The translations under genes and the position numbers were made by a program. Positions 24,569-40,130 of a stretch of DNA of 64,000 nucleotides are shown here, in pieces. This DNA is from Gymnopus androsaceus JB14. Its lineage: Eukaryota; Basidiomycota; Agaricomycetes; Agaricales; Omphalotaceae. Where the stretch lies: positions 186,001 through 250,000 of the forward strand of contig ML769383.1 in NCBI GenBank assembly GCA_009733575.1, written 5' to 3'. The number at the start of each line of letters is the position of its first letter. Position 1 is the stretch's first letter. The notes under the pieces were generated by a model. The model was not told where the DNA came from. It did not search any database and saw nothing but the letters and a program-made list of their open reading frames with translations.

Positions 24569-26677
24569 ATGGCCGAAGGAACGCCTACACCATTTGCTTA
24601 TACCCTCATAAGGCTGTTATTCCACTTTGTACTCCGAATATTCTATGGATCAATAGTCGTTGAAAATGCGCATCTAATTCCAAAAACCGGAAAACCTTGG
24701 TCACTAGCCTTATTATTCCAATGTGATACACTCCTTACATGCCAACTCTCCTAGCATCGTATGCGCTAACCACACGAATTCACTTATCGACGCTTCGTGA
24801 GCATTCCCAATCCCATGCTCTAATGCAAACATCTGATTCATTCTCTGCAGCCTGCTCGTCACCTCTGTACCGTTATACGTGAGCTAGAATCAGTCCCTCC
24901 ACAATAAACAGTGTTCATTGTAGAATGGTCAGAGGCGTAATATGCTCCGGCTCACTGCAAAGTCTACGCAATTCGGAAAGCCAACATTCACGAGCTGGCT
25001 CATTGAAAGCGCTGGGACAGTGCCTATCCACCGAAGGAAGGATTTTAATGCTCCAGTAGACAATACTGAAGCAATGGCATCCCTGATGAAGGTCACTCAC
25101 AATCTTCTTGGCATTGTAACACCCTTTTGACATGAGTCCAGGCCTTAGAGGCTGGGGATGCAGTAATGATGTTTCCCGAAGGAATGAGCCGATTCCATCC
25201 CACCATTGCACCACTCAAAACAGGCGGTTAGTCTCTTGGTCAACTCCTCAGTTCCGCAACTAATGTTTAACAGTCGCAAGGTTGGCGTCCGATATCTTGT
25301 CTCAGCACCGTGACGATATAGACTTTGAGTTATCAATATTGAACTGTTCAATCACATACATGTAATTCCTCCTCTCCCTCGTTAGTCGAGTCCTGATTCC
25401 CTTTCCTATCCCAGGCATAGGCAGCATTGGCGTTCAGATGTGTTGGTAACTTGGCATCCTCCTTTGACATTGAGCCCCCAAAAAAACCCAGAGCTTCTCA
25501 AAGCCTGTCGATTATGAAACAATACGATCGGTAACGAGTGAGTATATGCTAAAAAAATAAAACACTCACTCCAGAATAACGTGCTCGTAGACCGGATTTC
25601 CCAACAAATTAGCTCAGGAACTTTTGATTCGCCTTCCTGGCATCTTGTGCAGCTGTCTAAACTTGCTGCTAGAATGTACGCCCCTCTAGGTATGCAGTGA
25701 CATCACCCAACGCCCATGTGTTCTAAGCATCTCTTATTGCAGGCACTAAAATGAGCCTCGGCGACTATGTCAGGATTACCCGGACATTCCTGGAAGCATT
25801 CAAAGATGCACATGAAGACAACCTGGAAGATAACGAACACATGAATCCCGAGATTGCTAAGGTTTCACAGTTACAATCAGACTTGAAGGCATGTAACCTA
25901 TTCTCTGGAGAAAAGAGGACAACTGACGTGCAATCATTAGACATATCACCACCTGCTTGTGAGCAGGGGGATTAAGGATGACCGTGTTCGCCGACCTCTT
26001 CCTCGCCGCGAAATTCTTCGACGGATAGCAATACGACTTGTTTGGGCTTCCTTTCTTTTCTCGATATCAATGCCGGGGCTTATGCTATGGCTTCCCGTCT
26101 TTGTTACGACCTTCTACGCAGTGCACGAATTCAAGAAGAGCGGGCCAATCTTTGACACCTTTGACGAAATCGCCCAATACAAGCTCATTTACGGCCTCCT
26201 TTCCGGTGTCGCGGTGTGGTTCTGTGGAGTTATCCTCACCTTACCGGTTGCCTTGATCACTGCGTTCCTTATCCCCGCATTAATGTGGATGACACTCCGT
26301 TGGATGGAAGATTGTGTGGCTTCTTTCCGCGCGTTCTTCACTCTTTTGCGCTTATTGCGCATAGGAAAGCCCGCATTACACGAGATGCGGACCTTGCGCG
26401 ATGGCTTACACGGCAGAATTATGGATTTGGCCATATCGATTGACTTACCTCCTAATCCAGAGGAGTTCTTCGTTCAAGCAGGCGGCAAAAGAAAAAGGAC
26501 GAGTCATGGGCCCATGGTCCAGCAAGGCCGGGTACTTCTCTATTAAACGACGACGAAAAAGGTATGATTATGTTCAACGGTGATATGGGGCTAGTGGATA
26601 ACCATTTAATTTTCAGGGATTGGAATGAAACTTTACGGCTCTACGATAAAGTTGATTACCCCGATGAAGATTCTTAA
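24569..26677 (+). CDS. Glycerol-3-phosphate/DHAP acyltransferase (SCT1/GPT2 type), three frame breaks
   Basis: ER membrane enzyme adding the first acyl chain to glycerol-3-phosphate or DHAP in phospholipid and triglyceride synthesis. From ATG 24569 there is an N-terminal membrane helix (LLFHFVLRIFYGSIVV), then the acyltransferase blocks: CANHTNSLIDA (NHx4D motif, split by an intron), ESAGTVPIHR, FPEGMSRFHPT (block III) and FELSILNCSITYM. Two C-terminal membrane pairs follow (LVWASFLFSISMPGLMLW, and LLSGVAVWFCGVILTLPVAL), and it ends LRLYDKVDYPDEDS. The frame breaks three times: an extra base near 25497-25503 (between NPELL and KPVDYE), an apparently missing G in the run at 25966-25970 (before GIKDDRVRR), and an extra base near 26465-26471 (before KQAAKEKGRV). 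Sequence on both sides is well conserved, so sequence error is as likely as decay. Confidence 0.85.
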
Positions 26678-26796
26678 TTAACGACGTTGTAGCCCTTTAT
26701 GGTAACAATGCTAAACATTGGTCAGTGCACTACTAGGCCGCGGCCGTAAGGATACAAATACAATAAGATGTACAGCCAAGTACAGGTGACAGAGTG

Positions 26797-27703
26797 TTAG
26801 TGCTGTCGCAGTGGAGAACGCGGTGGGACGCGGGGAGGTGTACTGAAGGAGGAATCAGGGAATGTCGAGAACGGAATATCGGACGGGGAGGAAAAAGAAT
26901 TGAAAGGAATGTGGTCGTTTTTTCTAACATTTAGAGCGGTAATGGGTGAAGGCGGAGTAAGAACGAAGTGAAGATTATGAGGTGATGTAGAAGGAGGTGG
27001 AGAGGGACTAGGAGTATCGTGATCCTCGGTTAACCCATCATGCTCTTCCACAATGGTCTGGACATCATCGGGAAAGCTTCCCGCAGACGGCGACGCGATA
27101 ATCGTCTCTAGCCTGGAAATCATAGGCTTGAAAAGGCGTTCGTGCATGTCCCTTGGTGCCGATGCCACAGAGTATAGTGACTCTGAGTCTGTTGAACGTT
27201 GGGACCAATGAGAGCGGTGTGATCGCTGAGACCGCTGCGACCGCTGCGATAGTGCGCGCTGAAGACTTCTCTCAGTGAAGTTGGTTGTGGTAGGACGTAA
27301 ACCAGGCGGTTTAGTCTTTCGCCTCTCGACCGATCGGATGCTTTTCTGGGGTGCAGGAGTAAAGCGACGGTCAGAATCAAGAGGGCTCAGGAGGATCATG
27401 AGATGGCTCGTAGGGAGGTAATTGATTGGTAGCGCGAGAGTCATTAACTGACGACAGTATCAGCTGTCTGTAGTTGGCTGGTGCACTAGGAGCGGGTTTC
27501 GTCGGAAGGGAGGTGGCTGGTAGTGGGGGATGCGCAAGGACAGTGATATCCGATGTCAGCGAATGCTTTGTCGAGGCATCTTCGATTATCGGTTCTCTGC
27601 TCTTTGGCTTGAGGAAAACCCAACCAAAGAGAAGAGTTAGATTCAGTGCGACAACTCCAGAAACGATTCCTGCGATAATATAAATCGTTGTGCTGGTCGT
27701 CAT
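26797..27703 (-). CDS. Single-pass membrane protein with Ser/Arg-rich tail, unknown function; one frame break
   Basis: It starts MTTSTTIYIIAGIVSG and has one strong membrane helix (residues about 7-30, through LNLTLLFGWVFL), then a basic KPKSREP, so probably N-out/C-in with almost no extracellular part. The cytosolic region is Pro/Ser-rich and includes a SQRSQRSQRSHRSHWSQR block, then PSPSPPPSTSPH and a TPPRVPPRSP end. The first frame stops after HDPPEPS, while the second frame, open through the rest, picks up at LDSDRRFTPAP. One extra base in the GGG at 27383-27385 (CCC on the coding strand) explains this. Convergent with the acyltransferase (119 bp). No known family. Confidence 0.55.
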
Positions 27704-28448
27704 ATCTAAAATGAATCAACACGAATTCACCCGACAGTGGAATGCAACCTACTAGATACGAGACGGCAAGGGGATATTAGGAAAAGAGAAATTTCTGTGC
27801 AGGGGTTTGGCATGTTAATATACTGTGCATTTACCGTTATCTGCTATAAATGCGTAGCAACGTCCAGTGCAAACGAGCTGCAGCGGCTGTCACATGAATC
27901 TCCTACCTCCACAAGGATAATTAAGGCACTGCATATGATTGAGCTCTGGCTCATGAAAGGATTACTTGGATGGTAGTAGGGCTACAATAACTTGTAATAA
28001 GCCGATTAAATCCGAGTCGCCGTCGAATCGCAGATATATGTGTATATATGTCCTGAGCTAGTTAACGAATCGTTAGCTAATGCATACCTGTTAGCTGTTA
28101 GTTTGCCATACTTGCCCTCGAAAAAGATGGAAGCTCGAGCAGCGAGCTATTACGGACTGAGCTGGTACCTTCCGTTCAGAGATGTCGACTCATGCGACTG
28201 ATAATCTGATCGCGATTTAAGCGCTTAACGGGCCGTGAATACCGCGCGCACGTTTTCAGTCAAATTTTTCTTTTGAGTTTTTCAAGCTTGTTCCGTCGAC
28301 AAACTCTCGGAGTTTGCTCCTCTTACTTTTTTTTTCCTTCTGCTCCTTTATAGTGCGAATTGTATCAACGACTATAGAACGCCCATCTGCAAAAACTTTA
28401 GACTGTATTATCTACCATTGGAATCCATTATTAGAAAATTCCAACTTC
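27704..28448. other. Divergent intergenic region (745 bp)
   Basis: It lies between the membrane protein (minus) and the ABCF gene (plus). There are short open frames only. A T-rich pyrimidine stretch lies about 90-130 bp before the ABCF start, as is common in highly expressed fungal promoters. Confidence 0.35.
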
Positions 28449-31400
28449 ATGTCTGTCCTACAAGATCCACAATTCGGGCCTCTCTTTCGAAACTCTTCGC
28501 TCTGCGCCTACTGCTCCAGGTACATATAGCTTTGGAAGATCTGTTTTAATCGTTAATATTCCCTTCAAGATGCCAAAGCAGCTGCTGACAGACTGGCCCG
28601 TGAAATTTCCAAGTCTGGTCTGCAGTCACTAGAGTTCGTTCTTCTTCATTCCTGCTCCTATTATACCTTTTACACTTTATTGTTTAGAGATCATGGAGTC
28701 ATCAAAACTCTACATTCGTTTGCTACAAACAAAAAGGCACGTCCATACATGCACGTATTATCCTCTTTTTTCTAAGCTTCTTGTAGTCTGGCTATGAGCG
28801 GGAATCTGCTGCTGTAGCTTTCCAATCTTTTGCCAACATTCTGGGTGCTCCTATCGCCCCCTTGCTAATACCATCTCTTCCCATTTTATTCGATTTGTAT
28901 ATGGATAAGGGCGATGTCGTCCGTATCGCTGCAACATCCGCCGTCAAGGCGATCCTCAAACTTTTACCCCTGGAAGCTACAGCGATCGCATTTCGTGCTC
29001 TAGAACCAATCGTTGAAAGCGGAAAATGGAAAACAAAAGTCGGAGGACTGGACGCTCTGCGCGGGTTCGTGCCGTCCGCGAAAGATGCTGTTGCAGCCGA
29101 ATTGGCACAAGTGCTTCCTAAGGTGGAGAGCGCAATGCACGATACAAAATCGGAGGTGCGATATCAGTTCTGAGTTCAAGAACAGTATTGACCTTAATTG
29201 ATAGGTTTCGTCTGCTGCAATAAAATGCGCGACCACTTTGTGCACTACTCTCGCCAACCCCGATCTTGCCCCTCACATTCCAGTGCTCGTGAAATGCATG
29301 GCCAACCCAGATTCCGTTCCCGCTTGTATCAAGGCGCTCTCTTCCACAACTTTTGTTGCAGAAGTGACCGCACCTGCTTTAGCAGTCCTGGTTCCTCTTC
29401 TAATGCGCGCTCTTAATGATCGAAGTATGGAGGTGCAGAGGCGTACAGTTGTTGTTATCGACAACCTTGTCAAGCTCGTACGGGATCCCAAAGTTGCCGC
29501 CCAATATCTTAGCCCTCTCGTTGAAGGCGTGGAAAAAATCGCCAAAGGTGCTGCCTTTCCTGAAGTATGCCTTTTTACCGCGTCTAGTTGTCTGGTGCTA
29601 ACTCATAATATTTGCAGGTCCGCGCTTTCGGAGAAGCTGCCCTTGAAACTCTCCTCAAGTCTGGCGCATCTGCAAAAGGTCCCCCCTCAGAATCGCGCGA
29701 TACGGAGGGCCAGAAGAAAGACGCGCTTTCTGTTCTTTTGGTTTTGCTTCCCGAGGAGCTGCGCGATACTTCCTCCCCCGCAAATGGACCTTTCATCCCC
29801 AAGTACTCTTTGTTAACCCGCTCACTAGAGTTTCAAGGCACTCTAGTGGCCGACCTCCTCAATGCCAGACAATTTTCTGATGTCGAGGCTTGGAACAGAA
29901 GTATCAGTCTATTCATGAAAGGATGGATAGATTCAGAACATAGTAAACGCTTTGCCGAGGCGGTTCGCAAGCACTTCTTGGCAATTGATCAGGTATTTCA
30001 TTTCTTCAATTTCTCATATGATATGCTCAACGGTTTGATTGCAGGCAAAATATACGGTTGCTACTACGAACGACAACGAGGAAGGCGAAGTTTTATGTGA
30101 TACACTATTCTCTTTAGCATACGGAGCTCTGCTTTTGCTTTCGCATACTACTTTGCGACTCGTCCGTGGTCGTCGTTATGGTATTCTTGGTACAAATGGA
30201 TCTGGAAAATCGACACTTATGCGGCAACTACGAGACGGCAAGGTCGAGAATTTCCCACCGCAAGACCAATTGCGTTGTGTTATGGTCGAACATTCATTGC
30301 AGGGAGAAGATGGATCATTGTCAGTCCTAGATTTCATCGCTTCAGGTAAAGATTATCTCGCATCATTCATGATCAAAGCTCATTCATTTCCTTCAGACAA
30401 GGCCTTGGTTGATATTCCTCGATCCAAGATTCGCCACCAACTTAACGAGGTAGGCTTCGATGATGAACGGCAAGCAGACACCGTTGGTGGTCTGTCAGGG
30501 GGCTGGAAGATGAAATTAGAGCTTGCGAGAGCTATGCTATACAATGCTGATCTTTTACTTCTCGACGAGGTGAGATAAACTCCTATAGTTCGTGTCAAGT
30601 TCTGACATGAGAGTCGTTATCCAGCCGACTAACCACGTAAGCCATTCTTTCCAAACATCCCTTGGTGGCAAGTTTTCAGTGTTTCGTAGTTGGATCGTGC
30701 GTCAGTTGCATGGCTGGAGCAATATCTAATTGCACACAAAAATGTTACCTGTCTCATTGTCAGTCATGATTCAGGGTGCGTAGTTTCATTTAAATTATGA
30801 CGCGTATTTATTTACATCCCTGCTTAGGTTCTTGGACAATGTTACCACCGACATTATACATTACGAGTCGAAGAAGGTGCGTGGAACTATGACATATACA
30901 TGTTGCAAGTGCCAATGCGACCGACACAGCTTGTATTCTATCCTGGAAATCTTTCGACATTCGTTGCTCACCACCCTGAAGCAAAGTCGTATTATACTCT
31001 CGCCGCGACTTCTGTCAAGTTTGCCTTCCCTCCACCTGGTTCTCTCATGGGAGTCAGGAGCAATACGAGAGCCATTCTAAAAATGACAAATTGTACATTC
31101 ACCTACCCTGGAAGAGACAAACCTAGTTTGTACAATGTCAGCTGTGCGTTGTCGCTGTCAAGGTACTACATTTACCAGTCTTATCATGTCGATCTATACT
31201 GATATTTTTTTAGTCGTGTTGGTGTGATCGGACCTAACGGTGCTGGCAAGTCGACCTTGATTAAACTACTGACCGTTCGTGCCTATGTCTTCTCGTGCTA
31301 TTTGTATTTACTGACACCGAGCGTAGGGTGAAACTGTGCCTCAGGAAGGAACAGTATACAAACATCCAGCATTACGAGTAGGCTATGTGTCCCAACACGC

Positions 31401-32717
31401 TACTCACCACATAGGTTCGACATTCACGGACTCCTTGAACTATATATATTCACAGTGACATAGAACGCCATTTGGAGAAGACACCAATTCAATACATTCA
31501 ATGGCGATTCCAAGATGGACATGATCGTGAGTAGGCTTTAATTGTTGAAGAAGATGCATCTTGACGGCAGTCTAGGCGAAATCCTTGAGAAAGCAACTCG
31601 TGCACTCACCGATGAGGAGAAAGTTGTGTTTGATCAAGATTGGGTTGGGAAAGATGGTTCAAAACGAAAACTTGAGGTCAGTATACATTATTGTGGAATT
31701 GGGTCAAACGATAACCAACGGAATTTTCCGTAGCTCATCATGGGCCGTCAAAAACTCAAAAAATCTTTTCAATACGAGGTGAAGTGGCGTGGTCTTGAGC
31801 ACCGATTCAACACCTGGGTCCCTCGCGACGATCTAATCGCAAAAGGCTTCACGAAAGTTGTCCAGCAGTTTGACGATCTTGAGTCCTCTCGCGAGGGTGC
31901 TGGTTCCCGCGATACGGCCGCTCATCTAGTTCGCAAGCATTTGGAGGACATTGGTTTGGATGGAGATATCGCTCAATATAATGAGATATCTGGTTTGTCT
32001 GGAGGTACTTCTTTTTTTGAGCTGAAATGGAAAGATGTTAATGAGTGCTGCTACAGGTCAAAAGATTAAATTGGTGATTGCGGCGTGTCTCTGGAACAAC
32101 CCTCAAGTAAATCTTATACTGTGTTGCTGCTATTTTCGATTCTGATATTGAGATCATTTCAGATCTGCGTACTCGACGAACCAAGTAACTTCTTGGATCG
32201 AGAAGCTCTTGGAGGACTGGCTGTTGCCATCAGAGACTGGGCCGGTGCTGTGGTGAGCAACATACTTCTTCGTATACAAATTTGGACTCAATTAAACTTA
32301 GGTTATCATTTCACATAATCATGAGTTCGTGTCGGCGCTGTGTATGTTTCTTCTTTGATTCTTCCATAAACAACTTCCCCTCAACTTTAGTTCTTAGGCC
32401 CTGAAACTTGGCACGTCGATGCCGGCAGAATGTCACATCAGGGCAAAGCTGCAGTCATCGAGGATGCCTTTCTGGATAAGAAAGGGAGTGGGACGAACAC
32501 TCCTATTCGGTCTCGCATTCAAAGTCCTGCTCAATCCACCAATGGAACCCCTGTCGTTAGTGGTGCGGAGGATGGCGGAACGAGCACTCCGCCTATCAGG
32601 AAGAAGAAGAAGGTGACTCGTAACCAGATGAAAGCGCAGGAGGAACGGAGGAGATTGCGGAAACTTGCGTGGTTAACTCACGGAGGTCCCAAGCCTGAAG
32701 ACACGGATAGTGAGTGA
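28449..32717 (+). CDS. New1/Elf1-type ABCF ATPase (eEF3-like)
   Basis: Ribosome-associated ATPase. New1 (budding yeast) helps termination/ribosome recycling, and Elf1 (fission yeast) is linked to mRNA export. In order: HEAT repeats (IAPLLIPSLPILFDLY, TTFVAEVTAPALAVLVPLL), four-helix bundle, ABC1 (GILGTNGSGKST Walker A, LSGGWKMKLELARA signature, LLDE joined to PTNHLD), ABC2 (GVIGPNGAGKST, GLSGGQKIKL, VLDEPSNFLDRE) and, inserted in ABC2, a chromodomain (GRQKLKKSFQYEVKWRGL). The tail is TRNQMKAQEERRRLRKLAW, ending PKPEDTDSE. The chromodomain insert and tail fit New1/Elf1, not canonical eEF3, whose tail has lysine blocks. About fifteen introns are clean. In exon 1 one extra base near 28486-28490 separates QFGPLF from the ETLRSAPTAPDAK frame. 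Confidence 0.85.
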
Positions 32718-33601
32718 TATTTGAATGGATAGTTTTTTGTTCTTTTCTGTTGTTTGCTACATCATTGGGTTTACCGCCTGAATAATCTATTGTACGTAGA
32801 TAAAGTATAGATCTCAGATTGTTCGAGTTCCAAGTTTTTTTTAGTACTGTCAATATCATTAGACATTTCCCAATCCTGGAGAGTCAAGTCAATGCTGGTG
32901 AAATTATCTAGCATTGCGTTCTAAAATAACATTGAATCCTGCGTTTTATCGAGAGACGCGGGGTGCACGTCGACTAGTATGATGATCGATTTTGATCTAG
33001 AGATCGATGGATTTTCCAACTTGTTCAGTCGGCCTTTTCCTTTTCATTTCCTCTAGATCGATATCGCAAGCTCGAGCGTCTCCCCAGACTATGCAATAAC
33101 GACGCAGAAGGGATCCCTCAGACGCGTAATATTCACAGCTTTCAAACTTCAGGGCCTCAAGCTCTGCATCGACCCTCTAGTTTTTAATCGCGATCTCGGC
33201 GATCCAACCAGCACCGGATGAGTAGTTCCAATTGGAAACGTCAAGGCCTCAGTAATCAAACCCACTTACTTACGTGTCGACTCTGAGTATTAAAAGTATG
33301 CGCACCGGTGCACCGAAGAGCATGGCCATTGCCTTTAAAACAAAGTTAAGTATATGACAAAGTACATACGCATATAATAGAACTACAGATTCATAAAACA
33401 TCGACAGCAATCGACACTAACAGAATAAACTGAGTAGATGCCCGATCGAAGAGAAGTAATCGCGGTATTAATGCAAGGAGATTAAGGGCGCCAAGTCCGT
33501 AAGCTAATCAGGAAAAGAAGGAGAGAGATAGTGAAGAATAAAGAACAGAATACATAGCGTAAAGAGCGCTTGTAACCGATTTGGTTATCTTAGCAGTGCG
33601 A
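32718..33601. other. Convergent intergenic region (884 bp)
   Basis: 3' flanks of the ABCF and homeodomain genes. It contains clustered GATCGAT/CTAGATCGAT motifs near 32980-33070. No coding signal seen. Confidence 0.4.
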
Positions 33602-34945
33602 CTAATACCTCGGAGACCACTGTGACTTGGTAGTATCGACGGCGTCTTGACTGCGCGGACGTCTATGCGAGACGGAAGGACTAATCGTCGGAGAGGTGTG
33701 GCTGCCCTGAGATGATCGTGGCACATAAGAACTAGGCATCTGCATGCTAGTGGATTCGTATCCAGAATGACCATGGTCGTCAACCAAGTCGCCGTGTGTC
33801 GATATGCCAAACGACTGGTGAAGGGCACCTCCTGAAGAAGACGATTGCCTCGTCTGACGCATGGACTGCCTTTTATTCTGAAACCTGCCATAATATCTCG
33901 GTCAGAGATACTGCATATACTACCGCACGATAAGACTTGCCATATTTGAACACTCCTAGCAGACATGTCCAATAATTTCGCCAACGCCTGCCGCTCATCC
34001 GTGGTGGGGAACGCCGTTCGAGCATAAGTCTCATTCAAGACTTTTAGCTGCCCAGGGTCAGCGCGTTTGCGCTTCTTTTTCATCGTGGGCTCGTTGACGC
34101 TCGTGGTGGGTGAAATAGGCGGTGGCGTATAAGAGGGGATTCGAGAGGGGCCTGATACATATGAAGGAGAGGTGGAACGATGATTGTCGGGCGCAATCAT
34201 TTGAGGGGAGCTACTGACCCCTTGTAATTGGGACGGGTCAGTCATTGGCATAGAATATCCATAATTAGGTGCGGTGTTTGCAGACGGATAGGCAGGGTAT
34301 GAATCAGGGTAGGAAGGATGTGGTGAACGTATCCCGGAGTTCGAGGGAACATCAACTGGACCGACAGAATAGGAAGCGGTGCTGGAGGGCCATCGTTCAT
34401 CCCGTCCAGCACTTGAGAACGTGTTCAATGGTGGCAATTTCCTAGAGTCGACGTCGTGTTCAGGCGCCGCCGGAGAGGCACGAGATGAGGGGTAAGTCGA
34501 ATAATAGTTTGGCGAGGCATAACGGTTAGTATCGGCGGCGTCATAATATCCATAGTTCATCTGCGTCGATGATTCTGTAAAGTCGAAAGAAGGTTAGTTA
34601 GTGAAGTAGTCAATTTTTCTAGCAGGAACAGATGACACTTACGATTACTTGGCCATTGGGTATAAAGTGCATGGTTGTTGTAGTCATAACGGGTTGGAAT
34701 AGAGCGTGGCTGCGTATACTGATTGGGGTATGGACCGGATGCTAGAATCCTAGCAAATTGAGCGTATTGTAGTGTTAACACTTTAAAAGAAACAGACCTG
34801 GAAAATGTGAGATTGAAGAAATCGGAGGGAGCAGCACTGTTCCGCGCGCACCCTGTCCAGTCTGAAAGAAACCTGATGGTTGATCCCCAACCGAGGGACT
34901 CTTCCCCGTCCTAGGATAATAACGTTCATCCCTCGAGTTTGACAT
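33602..34945 (-). CDS. Homeodomain transcription factor (Hoy1/Pah1-like)
   Basis: Probable DNA-binding regulator of filamentous growth or fruiting. Exon 1 starts MSNSRDERYYPRTGK at 34945. A middle exon (YDYNNHALYTQWPSN) and a third exon (MNYGYYDAADTNRYASP) are Tyr/Ser/Pro-rich and disordered. The homeodomain lies in the last third: KKKRKRADPGQLKVLNETY (helix 1), AFPTTDERQALAKLLDMS (helix 2), and ARSVQIW joined to FQNKRQSMRQ (recognition helix 3 with W, F, Q and N). The helix-3 intron (33885-33940) has a GC donor (GCAAGT) and CAG acceptor, a rare GC-AG intron; no GT alternative restores WFQNKR. The tail is Ser/His-rich and ends KSQWSPRY. No frame break. The exact paralogue name cannot be assigned. 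Confidence 0.88.
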
Positions 34946-36164
34946 ATTTTAGAAGTGAAAGTGTGGAGAGGAAAATTGGAGAAACAGAGAGAAAGAATAT
35001 TACAGGACAATAACAATGGTTTCCTAGATATATATGAATGACTCGCGTGTCGATGATGACCTGCAAGCTGGAGGATACACGTCCAACGGGTGGTGAGAGG
35101 CGATGCGAGGCAATAGTAATCAGGTACAGGCGCACAACGAGGAAGACATGTACAACGGAGGCTTGACAAGCACGAGGTGGGGTCGGTGGTGCGTTAGAGG
35201 TAGGGCTAGGGCAGTACGACCACGAGTCAAACCAGGGCGCGAAAACTAGACAGAGATGTTTAGGTCTTGTCCGTGGAAGTCTAAAAGAGAAACGAGAGGA
35301 TATACAACTCTAATTGTTGAGTGTAAACAACAAGCTTCGCCAAAAGGAATACTGGCCGGAGTACATAATAATATCAGGCCGTTCAAGGGTTTGCCGCCGG
35401 ACTTGGATCTCTAAGAAAATTGTTATTAAAACCTCGTGTACAGAAACAATCGATAAGTTTTTTATCTGAAATCACTGCCTAAAATGTAGTCTCGACTTCT
35501 CATCGAGTGAGCAGCGATAATAATGAACTATGTCATACGTACATTTATTCACAGAAAGAAGAAGATGCCGGTATCTGTTTGCGAAGAATTTGCGGAAGGA
35601 GTTCGTTCCCTGAGTTTAGTCCAGTGGATCGGGGATTAGACTTCCTTGGCTTTGCATCACGGCAACGGCATCATGTCCGTTTGATTTGGCTGAAAACACG
35701 AAAATTAGGCGTGTTTTGCGCGTTTTTTCGTCGGTTAGGAGCGAAAGAAGTCAAAACTTTGGCTTAACAAACCACTTTGGTGAATGTTCCTGAATCAAAC
35801 AGAAAAGATTAGATCGGGCAATGACATTCGACGTTAGACTTCAGAGAAGAACAGAATCTAAGGAATCTGAGATGTGTGGATGAAGCTCTCGACAAGTTTT
35901 CGAAATTCAAGGAGGTTCTCGGTAATTTCAAAAAATAAATAAATGCCATGTGGTAACTGATATTACATCATCGCTACTCAATCGGACTTGCTTGGGACTA
36001 CTTGCATCGAGTTCCAGAGGTCTTGTCATCGTCGAGATAAGCCACTAGGCCTGCAAGTCCAAAGGCCAGGCATCTCACAGCCAAAGTGCCTCCCCTTTGG
36101 CTACAACCACAAAGCCATATAACCAGCACCTATCCACTTGAGTCTATATATCCTTTCAAGAACT
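34946..36164. other. Divergent intergenic region (1.2 kb)
   Basis: It holds promoters of the homeodomain gene (minus) and the NDR kinase (plus). An 86-codon plus-strand open frame at 35507-35767 has no conserved motif and weak coding character, so it is not called. Confidence 0.4.
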
Positions 36165-39670
<3,506 letters not shown>

Positions 39671-40130
39671 ATTTACTTCATGAATCTTTCATCACTTTAT
39701 CAATATACTATCATATACGACATCTAGTTTTGCCTATTTTATTGCCTAATATCCTCCTGTACTTGTTTAGTATGTTTTCTGCTTTTACGAATCATGAATT
39801 ATGAACCCAAATAACACAAGTATGCATATTCTACTCTATAATAGAAAATTCACTAAATACTATGTACAGTACTGGTAAGTATCAATGTGGCATAAACAAT
39901 ACAAGTAGCCATAAATAAGATGATAAATAAGATGCGGAACTGTGTACAGTGAGGGCCTCTAGAAACTTGAAAGAATGCTAAATAAATAATAAGCATGTCA
40001 CATACAAGTAGCAATAAATAAAATAATAAATAAGATGCGGAACTGTGTACTAGAAACTTGAAAGAATGCAAATAAATAGCAGGATTAATCCCATTCGTCT
40101 AAGAAGGGTTTGTACTAGTTGGTTACAATA
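39671..40130. other. Convergent intergenic region with a 103-bp direct repeat
   Basis: AT-rich 3' flanks of the kinase and the C2H2 gene. The main structure is the tandem duplication at 39901-40079. Confidence 0.5.
39901..40079. repeat. Imperfect tandem duplication, period about 103 bp, two copies
   Basis: The copy beginning ACAAGTAGCCATAAATAAGA at 39901 is repeated from 40004 (ACAAGTAGCAATAAATAAAA). Both contain GATGCGGAACTGTGTAC and AGAAACTTGAAAGAATGC. The second copy lacks about 13 bases (GTGAGGGCC region). It lies in 3' intergenic sequence, probably from local slippage or a small repeat. Confidence 0.8.

Noticed and set aside
28449..32717. Canonical elongation factor 3
   Set aside because: Chromodomain insert and C-terminal tail match New1/Elf1 rather than eEF3, whose tail has lysine-rich blocks.
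35507..35767. 86-codon plus-strand open frame in an intergenic region
   Set aside because: No motif, no splice context and composition unlike neighbouring genes.
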